From the NCBI GenBank assembly GCA_021234155.1, contig JAJEKV010000002.1, positions 32,107,645 through 32,171,644 of the forward strand: a stretch of DNA of 64,000 bases. Reading direction: 5' to 3'. A model generated the notes under the pieces. That model worked only from the letters and a program-made list of their open reading frames with translations. It had not been told where the DNA came from and made no database searches. A program made the position numbers and the translations under genes. Source of the stretch: Isoetes taiwanensis (taxonomy: Eukaryota > Streptophyta > Lycopodiopsida > Isoetales > Isoetaceae). Within the stretch, counting starts at the first letter, position 1; the number at the start of each line of letters is the position of its first letter. Below, piece after piece: positions 22,935 through 33,624 of the stretch.

Positions 22935-23800
22935 TTTGGATGAACAATAACACTTAGAGACACATTCTTTGGAGTGTCCTGCAAAGGAATCCACCAGTGT
23001 AGAATAGACAACTGAAGACACGCCTCAGGATTGATATAAAAAAGAGACCCAACAGTGTCCAAGTAGCAAGTGACCCCTTTAGAAAGGCAGACGGATGTAT
23101 ATGATAAAAGCAAAGCCTAAGGAAAGAGGGGCTTAATGGTGGCCGTATAAAATGGAAGACAATGTCGAATCGGCTGCATCAACAACCTCAAAGAGAATCA
23201 CCCTTACCAATGAGAATCCTCCAAATAAACTTCGATATCATCACCTTACTTTGGGGGTGAAAATCCAATATTCCAAGACCACCAGCTATAGGATGCAGAT
23301 GTATATGATAAAAGCAAAGCCGAAGGAAGGAGGGGCTTAATAATACGCGTATGAAATGGAAGACAATGCTGAATCGACTACATCAACAACCTCAAGCCAA
23401 GAGAATCATTCTTACCAATGAAAATTCTTCGAATAAACTTCGATATCATCACCTTACTTCGAAAGTGAAAATCCAATATTCCAAGACCACCGCCTATAGG
23501 ACACAGGTGTATATGATAAAAGAAAAGCTCAAGGAAGGAGGGGCTTAATGGTGGCCTTATGAAATAAAAGACAATGCTAAATCGACTTGATCATTTACCT
23601 CAATCCAAAAGAATCATTCTTACTAGTGAGAATCCTCCAAATAAATTTCAATATCATCACCTTACTTTGGAGGTGAAAATCCAACATTCGAAGCCCACTA
23701 GCTGCCTTAGGTTCAATGCACTTTGCCCAGGCTGCCTTGATCACAGCTCCTTCCTCATTTTCACCCCAAATAAAATTCTTGATAATATGCAATATCCTCC
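22935..23800 (-). mobile_element. LINE remnant, minus strand, upstream half
   Basis: Minus-strand translation gives LINE ORF2 C-terminal sequence (IIKNFIWGENEEGAVIKAAW, AASGLRMLDFHLQSKVM, ILHWWIPLQDTPKN, VHPKT), matching 50090-50420 and 53650-54120. It breaks at VHPKT, where E2 is inserted, and resumes at 13936. Confidence 0.75.
23142..23700. repeat. ~206-bp tandem repeat, about 2.7 copies, inside the LINE
   Basis: The stretch from ATGGAAGACAATG at 23152 recurs at 23356 (204 bp on) and, diverged, with ATGCTAAATCGA at 23574 (208 bp on). Each copy contains CTTCGATATCATCACCTTA and GTGAAAATCCAATATTCCA. It is a local amplification of part of the LINE coding sequence. Confidence 0.8.
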
Positions 23801-25330
23801 ATCTTACACTGAGGAGTTAATAGAGCAGATGCCATATAAACATGAATATTACTAAGAACATATTTAGCATGGATAGTTTAGCTGTATTCCTCCAAAATAA
23901 GTGCTTCTGCAAGCCTCTAATAATTTCATGCCAAGCATGTGAAGCAGAGACGTGAATCAGGGAAAAAATTAAGAAACTTCTATATTCAAAGTGGTGAAAT
24001 AGACTTGGCTAAAGTATGCCAAAAGTTGAGGTGAAAGCTTCTAATGTTTAGCTAAACTTTCTAAATTTTGCCACCTGTACTTTCTTACGTTTGGCTAAAC
24101 TTTTATTTAAAAATAAAAAAATCTTCTATCTTTTCACTATTTTGCATTAATTTAAGACCTAAATATTAATTGACCATAATAAATATAAAGGCTGTAGGAT
24201 AATTTGGCTAAAGTACACTAAAATTTGAAGTAAAAGCTTCTAAGTTTTGGCTAAACTTTCCAAATTTTGGCAGTTACACTTTCTTGCGATTAGCTAAAAG
24301 TCAAACGGAATGGAGGTGCGGCGTGAAATAGACTTGGCTAAAATTTTATTTTTTTTAGCCCAAAAAGGGCCATAGTTTAGCCAATTTTTTTCCAAACAAG
24401 GTCAAAATTTCGCCATTTAGCTAAGTTTAGCCACTAATTTTTTCCATGACGTGAATACCAACAAGGATACCAAGTAAGGGAAGATGCCCACCCTTTTTTT
24501 TTTTTAAATTAGCATGTTAGTGAAGTTAAACAACAAAATAACAGGAAAAAATTTGAAAAAACAAAAATAGTTGAAGAGCCTATGTTTTGCCTCAATACAG
24601 GGTGCTTGATGACCTGTTGTGGCATAGGGTTGCCCATAATGGCTCACTTCACCATAGTTCTATGCCAACACCCTGTTATCACATTTGAAGACCTTATTGC
24701 CACACTTGCAGATCTGAAATGGCACACATGTAGATCTAAACTGGCACACAAAATGACTAACAAGGCTCAAAGATAAACATCCAATGGCACAAGAAGAATA
24801 TGATGATGGTTCATGTCAAGACCTATTATTACCAAATCCTTAGCCATGTTATTATGGCTGGACCACCAACCCCAAACCTGCAACAAATCATTCACACAAG
24901 GTCATCAACTCTTTGGGCCAGAATCATGGAGGTAGCTCTTGTTGCCACCATCATTCCAGCCCAACAAATCAAGACAATTAATTATATTGCATTTATCTTT
25001 CAATTCTTGCATACAATGATCAGTTGTTATATAAAATAATTATTACATGTGCTCAACAATTCTGAGATACATCAACACTTCCATTGATAATAATTAAACA
25101 CAAAGTATAAGACAAACAAACAATTGAACACTTAATATTTAATTGGCAACTTAGAAGTAAAGCTACAAACATACTTTTAGGATAAGATTCTCTTCCGCAT
25201 CTACCAGTGCAAGTTGAGCAGTCCAAAAAAATGCATAATGCATTGTTACATAAAGTTGGTCACTTGCTTGCATTGCCTTGCATCAAGATAGGCAAAAAAC
25301 AAACACGTAAAGACGGTTGGACTAAATCCA
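23800..25330. other. AT-rich DNA with a ~200-bp imperfect duplication
   Basis: TTGGCTAAAGTA...AAAAGCTTCTAA...GGCTAAACTTTC recurs at about 24005-24110 and 24205-24305; a short related piece is at 9465-9510. No gene is supported. Confidence 0.5.
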
Positions 25331-25334
25331 TCCA

Positions 25335-25370
25335 TCCTATCTAATAAAAAGGCGACACATGTCGCACTTT
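25335..25370 (+). mobile_element. Possible Helitron 5' terminus
   Basis: TCTAATAAAAAGG followed by GCGACACATGTCGCAC closely resembles the TC...TAAAAG and GACACGTGTCGC-like starts of many plant Helitrons. No convincing CTRR 3' end was located, so the extent is unknown. Confidence 0.35.
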
Positions 25371-25552
25371 CTAAACCTAAAAGTGCTGTAGCAACTCTAC
25401 TTTATTTTTACTGAAATTTCAGGTTTGTATACGTACCTTCTGTCATTCTTACTTACCTTTCTGTTATTTTTACCTGCCACTTTTGGTTTGAATGTCTAGA
25501 TGTTTGACACGTGCACGACTGGATTGGGTCCGACCGTCCTTTACGTTGAGGC

Positions 25553-25649
25553 AAAGCCCTTTTGGGCTTCTTTATGAACGGTCAAGCAGGCCTCCGCGCT
25601 TCTCGCGTCGGCCTGCTTTTCCCTTCATAAAAAAGCCCAAAAGGGCTTT
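25553..25649. repeat. 97-bp nested hairpin
   Basis: The outer arms AAAGCCCTTTTGGGCTT and AAGCCCAAAAGGGCTTT pair over 17 bp, and each arm is itself a hairpin. Inner arms CAAGCAGGCC / GGCCTGCTT pair as well. It could be a foldback transposon, a Helitron end structure or a small-RNA precursor. Confidence 0.8.
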
Positions 25650-25692
25650 CTCTTATCCAAAATTGAAGAACATTCTTACATTCCAAGACTTT

Positions 25693-27700
25693 TCAAGTGT
25701 TCATATGCCTCAGACCTGTAAACATCGTCAAGGCATTTGGTCTTCTTAATTGTGGTTTAGAATCTGAGTTGCTTGCACTCTTCGCCATGACAAACATCCA
25801 TGTCCATATTTCTGCCATGAAAGCCATTTGGTTCAGTCCAAAAATCCTCAGCCCTGTCTTTCCAAATGCTACTTGGACCAGAACCATCTTTTTGTAATGT
25901 TTTGGCCACTGCACATCTTGCATCCCAAGAACATTCATGTGTGTCCTCCCGGCTGCAAGACAAGCATGTCTCATCATCAGAATATGGCTCTTGGCTGTCT
26001 CGTAGCATGTGCTCTTCCAAAAGATGTTCACAATTCTACCTCTAATTTTGTCCAACTTTGCCTTGGCCCTAATTTTTGCTTGCCATTGTGCTTCAGTCAA
26101 TTCCTTTGCTTCCCCAAACAATTCATACACATTATATCTGCACTTGCCTATCCCATCATTGTGAAAAGGTGTTGCTCGAGTAGTGGCACTTGTTTCTTCA
26201 CATAATTTCTCAGCCTTCTTTTGAGCAGCCTTAGCTGCCCTAGCATTAGTCTTTCGAATAACATCCAACTCCCTTGCCTTCTTCCTAGCCGCTTGTAATT
26301 TCTTCTTCTCTTTCATTTTCTCTTTTTTTTTAATCTAATAACCTCCTTGTCTAACCTATCTTGTTCTATCCTAAGTGCTATCATCTTATTTAAAGCGACA
26401 AAGAGTCTCCCAACAAGTGCATCATGCAGTTTTGATCTTTTGGCTATTGATAAAGGCACATTTACAGCAAGGGCAGCATGAGCAATTATAGCAGAGGCAA
26501 TTACAACAGGGGTAGCAGGGGCCAAAGTGTCTGGGATATCATTGGGAGCTTGTATTGGAGGCACATGGCTTGTTTCTCCTTCAATAATTAAAGACTTATG
26601 CAAGTTATGCAAGATTTCAGCAACAATCAACCAATTATTATCAATATCGACATCATTATTACCTGCACTAACATCATTGTTATCCTCCGCTTCCTCGGAA
26701 TCAGCTATCACTACTTCATTAGCATATGGATCAGGAAGCATAGCCTTATAGAGTTAAATGGCCAAATATCTGTTCTAGCAAAACCTGCAGCAATATTAGC
26801 TGAGGTCAAGGATTGTCCAATTGCCTTAGAAATTATAGTTGCCAAATCCTCCTTTGATGGCTCGTGCAACCTCTTTGTGTATATGTACTTGCCCTTAACA
26901 TCTTGAATGCATTTTTGAAGGGCCCGAAACAAGCCACGTCTAAAGGCTGCAACCTATGTGAAGTGTGCGGAGGAAGAAGAAAAATATGAAGGTCTATTTG
27001 CCTTTGCACCCAAAGTAACATGAGAACCATGGCTATTACAAATAAGTAAATGTGAACTTTCAACACTAATCCCACCAGGCACATTCATTCTAAAATGGTC
27101 TAGCCAAGCATCAAACAAGGCATTTGTAATCCACGCCCTTTTTTGAAATGCTATTGTTGCTCCTGGTTCACATCCAGCTATCAAGCCCCTGTTTCTAATT
27201 CTCTCACCCTTGAACACATATAATCCGGGCATCCTATAGCCATTTGCACTTACACAACTAAGAACAGTAAGCCATTCACAATTTTTTGAATTGGTTTCAT
27301 GGGCACATCTCATATTCTTCTTTGTTAGAATTCTCATACCAGCTCTAAGTCCAGTTACATTCCACTTTCATCACAATTCCAGATAGTGGAGGCATCAAAA
27401 TTCAAGTCATTGTACAAGCTTTGGAGGATAGAGTAGAATTCATCCAGGTTAGCATGGGTCGTGGCCTTCATTCTTTGCACCTCTATACACTCAGCATATC
27501 TCAAGCTAAGCTCAAGATGTTTTTTTTTTAAGTCTCCACCATTTCTTTCTGGGCAGACCATCTTTGAAGCAGGATTCTCTATGCAAACACATTTGGCCCT
27601 CTCTTTCTCTCAACTTATACTCGTTTCAATCCATACTCGTTTCAATCCAAGCCCTTCATTCATGGAATATACCGAAGAAGATGCCTAAACTAGCAACCTT
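25693..27700 (-). pseudogene. pogo-like (DDE_1) transposase, frameshifted
   Basis: Reading down the minus strand: NPASKM...HLELSLRYAE (DNA-binding N-terminus remnant), WNCDESGM (first Asp, near 27363), KNCEWLTVLSCVSANGYRMP, WITNALFDAWLDHF, HLLICNSHGSH (second Asp position), and LPPHTSHRLQPLDVACFGPFK (20 of these residues form the QPLD motif region with the third Asp). Then come FARTDIWPFN, an Ala-rich linker, a basic coiled coil (KKKLQAARKKAREL) and a Cys-containing tail (DDETCLSC). Frame breaks occur at 27355, about 26935, 26740 and 25990. The second catalytic position reads Asn, so this copy would be inactive in any case. No terminal repeats or TA duplication were located. Confidence 0.75.
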
Positions 27701-28471
27701 AACCATCCGTCCAAAAACAAGATGGGTCAAACCCCATTTTCCACGTCATCCAATGGCTTAAATTGTATTCTCGGGAAGTCAACAGTGTACATACTGAACA
27801 TGGTGGCCATTGCCTGCTCGAAACAGACTGTTACATTACAGTGCAAACGAACCTGAATCACATTCAACAACAGCCTGAGATACATTGAACGCCATGTTGT
27901 AACATACTCTCACGTTTAACCACATCAGAACAGGTGAAACCAAATTGGAAAATAGGAAGGCAGGACTGTGACATGGATGCACTGCCCAGCAACAGTAGAC
28001 CTCACTCCACATCACCAACTCCTACACATCAACCTGTTCCATAAGAACATCAGTACAACAGTTCACCTATCCGCCATAACAAATAGAGGGGTAACAGGAA
28101 GAAGCATGGCGACTTGAACCCCACCGATATGAATCGGTCCCATGATGGTTTGCCTAGCATAATCGCACTCACCAAAGGGCGAACCATTATGCCAAGGGGC
28201 TAATCCGATGCAAGTGCTCAAACAAGCGAATGTGAATGCAACTTCCCCATGTTTTCAAAATTTTTAGTTTTCTTATTGCAAGAATTCATGCAGCAGACAA
28301 AAGCAAATCATGCAACTACAAAGAAGAACATAACAGAGGAAACCAACCGAAATCCCATGACATAACTGTTTGAATCAATTGGTGGCAATGTTCAATGCCT
28401 GTGCATGCCTCATTGCCAACCTGTCATTTTTCTGCGCAATTGTTAGAGGGGGAATCTACTGCATGGGGTGT
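27701..28471. other. Intergenic DNA with a tRNA-promoter-like stretch
   Basis: On the minus strand, TTGGCATAATGG (28195-28184) resembles an A box and GGTTCAAGTCG (28120-28110) a B box. The 63-bp gap is long and the T-arm does not pair, so it is not a functional tRNA; a decayed tRNA-derived SINE head is possible. The rest holds nothing recognisable. Confidence 0.3.
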
Positions 28472-28913
28472 TCAATGCTTGAGGGAGAACCTGTCAATGT
28501 GCCTTAACTCTCGCAACAGCAAAGTCCGTGCCAGGTTCATGTGGCTCCTGAGAGCTTGCCTCTCCCTAACCGACATTGCAACTTCATCCCATTCCATGTT
28601 TCCTATGGTCTCCTCCAGCTCATGGAATAGACGCCCCAGCTGCATCCGAAGCAGACGCACCGAAGCTGCAACTGTCTCTGTACGAGTGTTTATATTCACA
28701 ACACTGGTCAACAACTCAGATGCCATATGCACCCGCTCTGCTTCTGCAGATGCCACAGCAGGATGTGGGAGACCAATGGAAATGAGGTTCTCCACAGAGG
28801 GAACCTGAGGGAGTGCAAGCTCAGCTGGTCTGTCAGGAGGAGTGAATGACTCCACGACTTTTTGTTGCCCATTCTCCACATGGGCAACAGAAGGCATTGG
28901 CACAGGCATGTTC
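28472..28913 (-). CDS. Unidentified exon-like open frame
   Basis: The minus-strand frame opens after a good 3' splice site (GTTGCCCATGCAG, ending at 28914) and runs 147 codons to a stop at 28472. The product begins NMPVPMPSVAHVENGQQK and continues with an amphipathic, Leu/Arg-rich second half (SVRLLRMQLGRLFHELEE; LARTLLLRELRHIDRF). It is not repeat-derived and has coding-like composition, but I do not recognise the family. It could be the last exon of a host gene or a captured gene fragment. Confidence 0.35.
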
Positions 28914-29039
28914 CTGCATGGGCAACAATTTATTCTTGTCAGTCTTACACAATCAAGGAATGTAAAAGAAGAATTAAGTACAAACGAAATGTAAAGAAAT
29001 GCAAACATGCCATCAGTTGACAGCCATCGTGTAATCAAT

Positions 29040-30260
29040 AAAGGATTTCCGGCCGTATATCAGTTTAAGAGAATAGACGATGTTGAGGATCCTCCACGTC
29101 GAGGATTTGTCTACTGCTACTCCATTTCAGGTACTAAAAGATTCTGTTCGGTTTACAAATCTATTTGATGCAGGTTTGTAAATCTGGGGCTTTGAAACCA
29201 GCTTCATTTTATGTTTCTTCCCATAAGGTAGTTTCCACTTTTGCTCTTTGTTTAATTTGTTTGTTTTCTTATCAATGGAGCCAGAGGATTTTCTATAGCA
29301 GAAGCTTGAAATTTTTCAATCCCTTGATGTACGGAGCAGGGGCTTCAAGCCAGGTACATAGCAAGATAAATTTCAAGAAACTTCCTTTCATGAAGCAAAT
29401 TATCTGTTGTGCAACTATATATATCGTTAAGTAAATGCCAAGGCTTTCGTTTTTGCATTATTAAAAGAAAGTTGGATCTTCATTCTTTGCAGTGGCAGGT
29501 TATGATTATCTCAAGTCGTGATGGACTCTTTTTACACTGGTTTATTCTCGAAGGCTCTATTACAGCAGAGTCTATGGTACGTACATTCTCCTTAGAAGCC
29601 ATCTCAAGCACTGGCCATTTTAACCATGTGTTTTTTTTTTTTATAATTTGACAAATTAACATAACCTGCAAATTTATTCGATTTTTTTTTTTAAGTCTTC
29701 CTGGTGGTTTTGTTGCGCACACAGATGTATTCAAAATCCAAACAGACATATTCAAAGTTCAAACATCTACTTTATGGGTGTGCAATGGAGTTGTTAACAA
29801 GTCTCACTTCTACAGATTTCTCGATCTGTTCTGGATCACGATATAATATCATAAAGATATGGTGGCATTGCAAAGATTTGTATTATGCTGAATTAGCCAG
29901 CAGGCGAAGGTATTTAAGGGCCTAGAGCAAGTACTTACTTTTTTTATTTCTTTCTTATTAAATGCAGGTTTTGGCAACCACAACCTTGGCCATTTTGAGT
30001 GGAAGTCCTACTACATTTTGTGAGGAAGGGTTACAAAGTGCAGAGTCTGCTGTGTATTTGTTTTACTGCTATAAAACAGTGCATTGGAATTCAGCTTGAG
30101 TTGGATTTAGCACATACAATTTTTGAAACAGTTTGGAACATGATTCCTATAATGAGTATGGATTTAGTATATGCACACCACACTTGGCCCAGGCCCAGTT
30201 ATAACACTTGCGCAGTCGTAAATGAACATGATAAGGAATGTACTAAAATCTTGGGTTCCT
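29040..30260 (+). other. Possible spliced gene remnant, unidentified
   Basis: Several short open stretches are bounded by AG and GT in the right order: 29174-29227 (VCKSGALKPASFYVSSHK), about 29282-29354 (SLKFFNPLMYGAGASSQ), about 29500-29577 (SSRDGLFLHWFILEGSI), 29725-29877, and 29968 onward (VLATTTLAILSGSPTTF). The exon pieces look protein-like, but phases do not all join and I cannot name a family. An antisense or degenerate origin is possible. Confidence 0.25.
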
Positions 30261-32155
30261 GAAATAACTAGCTTTTAACCATTGCTTATTTTGCATTCAT
30301 GGAGTGCTTTGAACTATTTGCTTATTTTGCATTTATGGACTCAGAGGCCAAGAATATTCTGAAGTACTGTTGAGATTTGCCAATAATAATTTTTTAGCGA
30401 ACAAATTTAGCCATATAATCAAGTTGAATGCATGTGTATTCCAAATGGGATGTGTCATTAGGGCGGATTTGGGGTCTCAAAATGGCCTCCTATCAGCCAT
30501 TCCACGTCATATTTCCGCTCCTTTATTCCCATGCCACCTAGGATACCAAAATCTCATCATTACAGATTTACTTAGAATATTCTTCCGGAATAAGGGGGAT
30601 CGCGCATTCATGGCGCCATATGTATTTAATTCTATTGGTTGTCAGACAGACTGATGCAACACGTGGCGCTTCTAAAAAGAACATTGCATTATAGCATACC
30701 GGCAACTCATGACAGCTTCTCTTGGTTTGTCAGATACCAAGCGTGCGCGTCACCGATTCTTGCGCTATTTTCATTTAGAGGCCATGGCCATACAAGCTTC
30801 CCGCCTTCCACATTTCAAAATTTGAATGTGTAGGTTGAAGCTCTGGATCAGACTTTCATTTCGAGGCGCTGCGGCTGCGCCTTATGGGTGGTTCACATGG
30901 AGAAGTTTAGGCCCTCCGCTGAGTTCTGGCGGAGTTGGCACTGATTAAAAAATTATTATTTGCATCGGCTCACGCTAAGTTGGATCTTCGAGGGCTGGTT
31001 TTCCAAAGCAGGGGCTGAATTTTTTTTGCCTTGGCCCAAGTTTGGGTTTTAAGCCCGGTAACCGTGGTTAGATCCATGTGAACCCAGCATTAACTGGGAT
31101 CTTTACTTCATCCCAATACAAGCTTCCCGCCCTCTACAATTCGAAATATGAATTTGCTTAATGTATAAAAGCATGGATTGTAGGAGAATGGGCTTTTTGA
31201 TTTCCATCAAATTTCAAAAACGAGGTTAGTACTACGGACGTTCGGCTCACACGAAGCGAATTGTGCAGGGGCATACAAATTGTATACCTTCATTTCGCGC
31301 CGTGCGATCCACGCAGTATGGAAGCTCCAAATGATGTGTGGATAAGGATCCAACCGACTCCGCGAATATGCTCCGGTCTTCAATCGCTTAAAAAGGAGGT
31401 CTAAAAATAAGAACTTAGACCTCGACATGTTGCGTCTTTGCGGGCTCAAAAAGTGTCGACATCCGGGCGGATGGCGGTTTATATCCATTGGATCCGTTGA
31501 GTGGCAAGAAAGCAATCATTTCGGGGCGTTTCAAGTTTAGTCCAATTTTGTGGTGGTTGTAACTCACGGCCTCTGGGATATTGTGAGAGATTGAGAGAGG
31601 ATGAAGGCATTGAATCGAATCTGAGTTCCTTGAGATGAGCCGCTTAGATAAGGAAGGGGAAATGTCCGTGAAGATGCTAATAAATGACATTATACTTTGC
31701 AATGCGAAGGGTTTATACATTCTTGAAGTACAAAGGTTATGGTGTTTGTGTTTAGATACCTCTAATACAAGAAGTCTTTGACTACTTTTCACAATAGATT
31801 CCTTTAAAAATCTATTGCTATTTAAATTATAGCAAAAACGAGTCTTGAAACTCTTTAAGTAGTAGAAGCCATTTGATGACCATTTTTTAAGAAAATATGA
31901 TATGTGACATTCTTATATGCAGACATTCATAAAATTTATGAACATTGAAGGTCAAAGCCATCCTTGTTTAAAGAGGATTCGCCTGGTGTGATCCTTGCAT
32001 AAAAAAAGTAAATAGAAACACAAATATTGAACTTACAACTTAGCGTAAACAAATAGTATTTTAATAAACCAACACTTTACATACTAACACTTTACACTTT
32101 AAATATGATATTTCTTTCTTTCCTTTTACTTGAAAGCTATTTTTTTTTTCAAGAT

Positions 32156-32222
32156 GGATCACACCAAGCGAATAATACATATGCAAAAAAAAGGGACACA
32201 CTAAATTCGCATGGTGTGATCC
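32156..32222. repeat. E3 hairpin unit 1
   Basis: GGATCACACCAAGCGAAT (32156-32173) faces ATTCGCATGGTGTGATCC (32205-32222), with one mismatch in 18 bp. It is followed by a conserved CACTTTCTTATTTGTTGTC. Similar units are at 32351-32418 and 33558-33624, a decayed one is near 34243-34311, and half-units lie near 31984 and 32538. Confidence 0.85.
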
Positions 32223-32350
32223 ACTTTCTTATTTGTTGTCAAATTAAAATTAAACACAAGTACTCATTCCTATTTGTATCTAAAATGCTTTACCACTCTT
32301 AAGTACATAAATCATTATCCCTTTTCAAAGAACATATTATTTTTCAAGAA

Positions 32351-32418
32351 GGATCACACTAAGCGAATAGTACATATGCAACAAAAATGGAACACACTAA
32401 ATTCGCATCGTGTGATCC
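32351..32418. repeat. E3 hairpin unit 2
   Basis: A second copy of the 67-bp hairpin with nearly identical flanks, about 195 bp after the first. The surrounding ~195 bp is a tandem duplicate. Confidence 0.85.
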
Positions 32419-32689
32419 ACTTTCTTATTTGTTGTCAAATTAAAATTAAACACAAGTACCCCTTCTCATTTAATGCTTTACCAACCTAAGTGCATAAAAT
32501 TATTAGTCCTTTTCAAAGAGCATATCTTTTTTTAAGAAGGATCACATCAAGCATCCTATTTGCATCTAAAATACTTTACCAACTCTAGTAGTACATAAAG
32601 TTATTAGCCTTTTTCAAAAAGCAAACACTTTATCAATAAATGAGCACGTCACATATCCACACTTAACTTCAAATAGAATAGAATAGAAT

Positions 32690-33480
32690 AGTTTTTTTAA
32701 CGTCCACGGAGACCAATAGGTCATGGGACCCATACAATGGGCTAGTACAATCATTACTACTAGGATTAAAAAACCCCTGCCTCGAAAGGTTTTCAAGGGA
32801 AAAACCTTTGCAGTAATGATGATACTAGACAAGCTTAGATAATGACTACTGAGGGCTCAGTAATTGCAGACGTTTATCTAGAACCTCAAGTATATATAAT
32901 GCCAAGTCATGCACAGATGGTGTGCTGAGAAGTTGTGGAAGCGTGGAATGGAATGCTAAGGTCGAAAAATGATTCCGGACTATCTCAAAAGCAGGGCAAT
33001 TCAGAAGAGTATGGCTTTCATCTTCAATAACCGATGGCAGCAACGGTACATAGTCTAAACTTCGCGGCAATTGCGGCTGCTCCCATCTACCTGTCTCAAT
33101 CCGTAGCCTGTGGGACCTCGTGCGAATTGATGCAATAGCTACAAGCTTGTTCCTAGACAATGAAGCAAGCAAATAAGCTTTGGGCCCTGGTGCCAAAGTG
33201 GGATTTATGTGTGCATGATAATGACCAGTTTTCACTTGGGCCAAAGTAATTGCGTCCCATATCTTTTGAGAAAAACGACCATTAAGATATTGTTGCAAAA
33301 GCTCAGGATCAGAACTGGCAAGCATCAGGCAGTGCTCTGGTTGCACAGCCCAACGGGCAAACCATGTAGTGCAATGCATTTCCAACATCGTTTCAAACGC
33401 TGAGGAGATTCAGCCATGGCAAGTGCAAGAACAGGATACCTAACATCATCCATGTGGTGCACCTTGCAGATATAGTTCAA
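32690..33480 (-). mobile_element. LINE 3' end (second LINE family), minus strand
   Basis: The minus-strand open frame 33388-32846 encodes the LINE ORF2 C-terminal tail (RSHRLRIETGRWEQPQLPR... DESHTLLNCPAFEIVRNHF), like that after many reverse transcriptases. Upstream, RYPVLALAMAESPQRLKR continues it in another frame. The end on the minus strand, TCCGTGGACGTT plus A-run, defines the 3' terminus near 32693. It is nested in E3 and resembles pieces at 55620-56190 and 58080-58340. Confidence 0.7.
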
Positions 33481-33557
33481 ATAAGATACATATGTATTTC
33501 TTTTATTAAAAGATAATCAAAGTAATTTTACTATAGGAAGTCATCTTTTTCCAAAAA

Positions 33558-33624
33558 GATCACACCAAGCGAATTTTATATAAGCTAAAAGGTTGGAATA
33601 TACTAAATTCGCATGGTGTGATCC
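33558..33624. repeat. E3 hairpin unit 3
   Basis: AGATCACACCAAGCGAAT and ATTCGCATGGTGTGATCC arms again enclose about 30 bp, on the far side of the LINE insertion. Confidence 0.8.

Noticed and set aside
28110-28195. Functional tRNA gene
   Set aside because: The T-arm and acceptor stem do not pair and the box spacing is too long.
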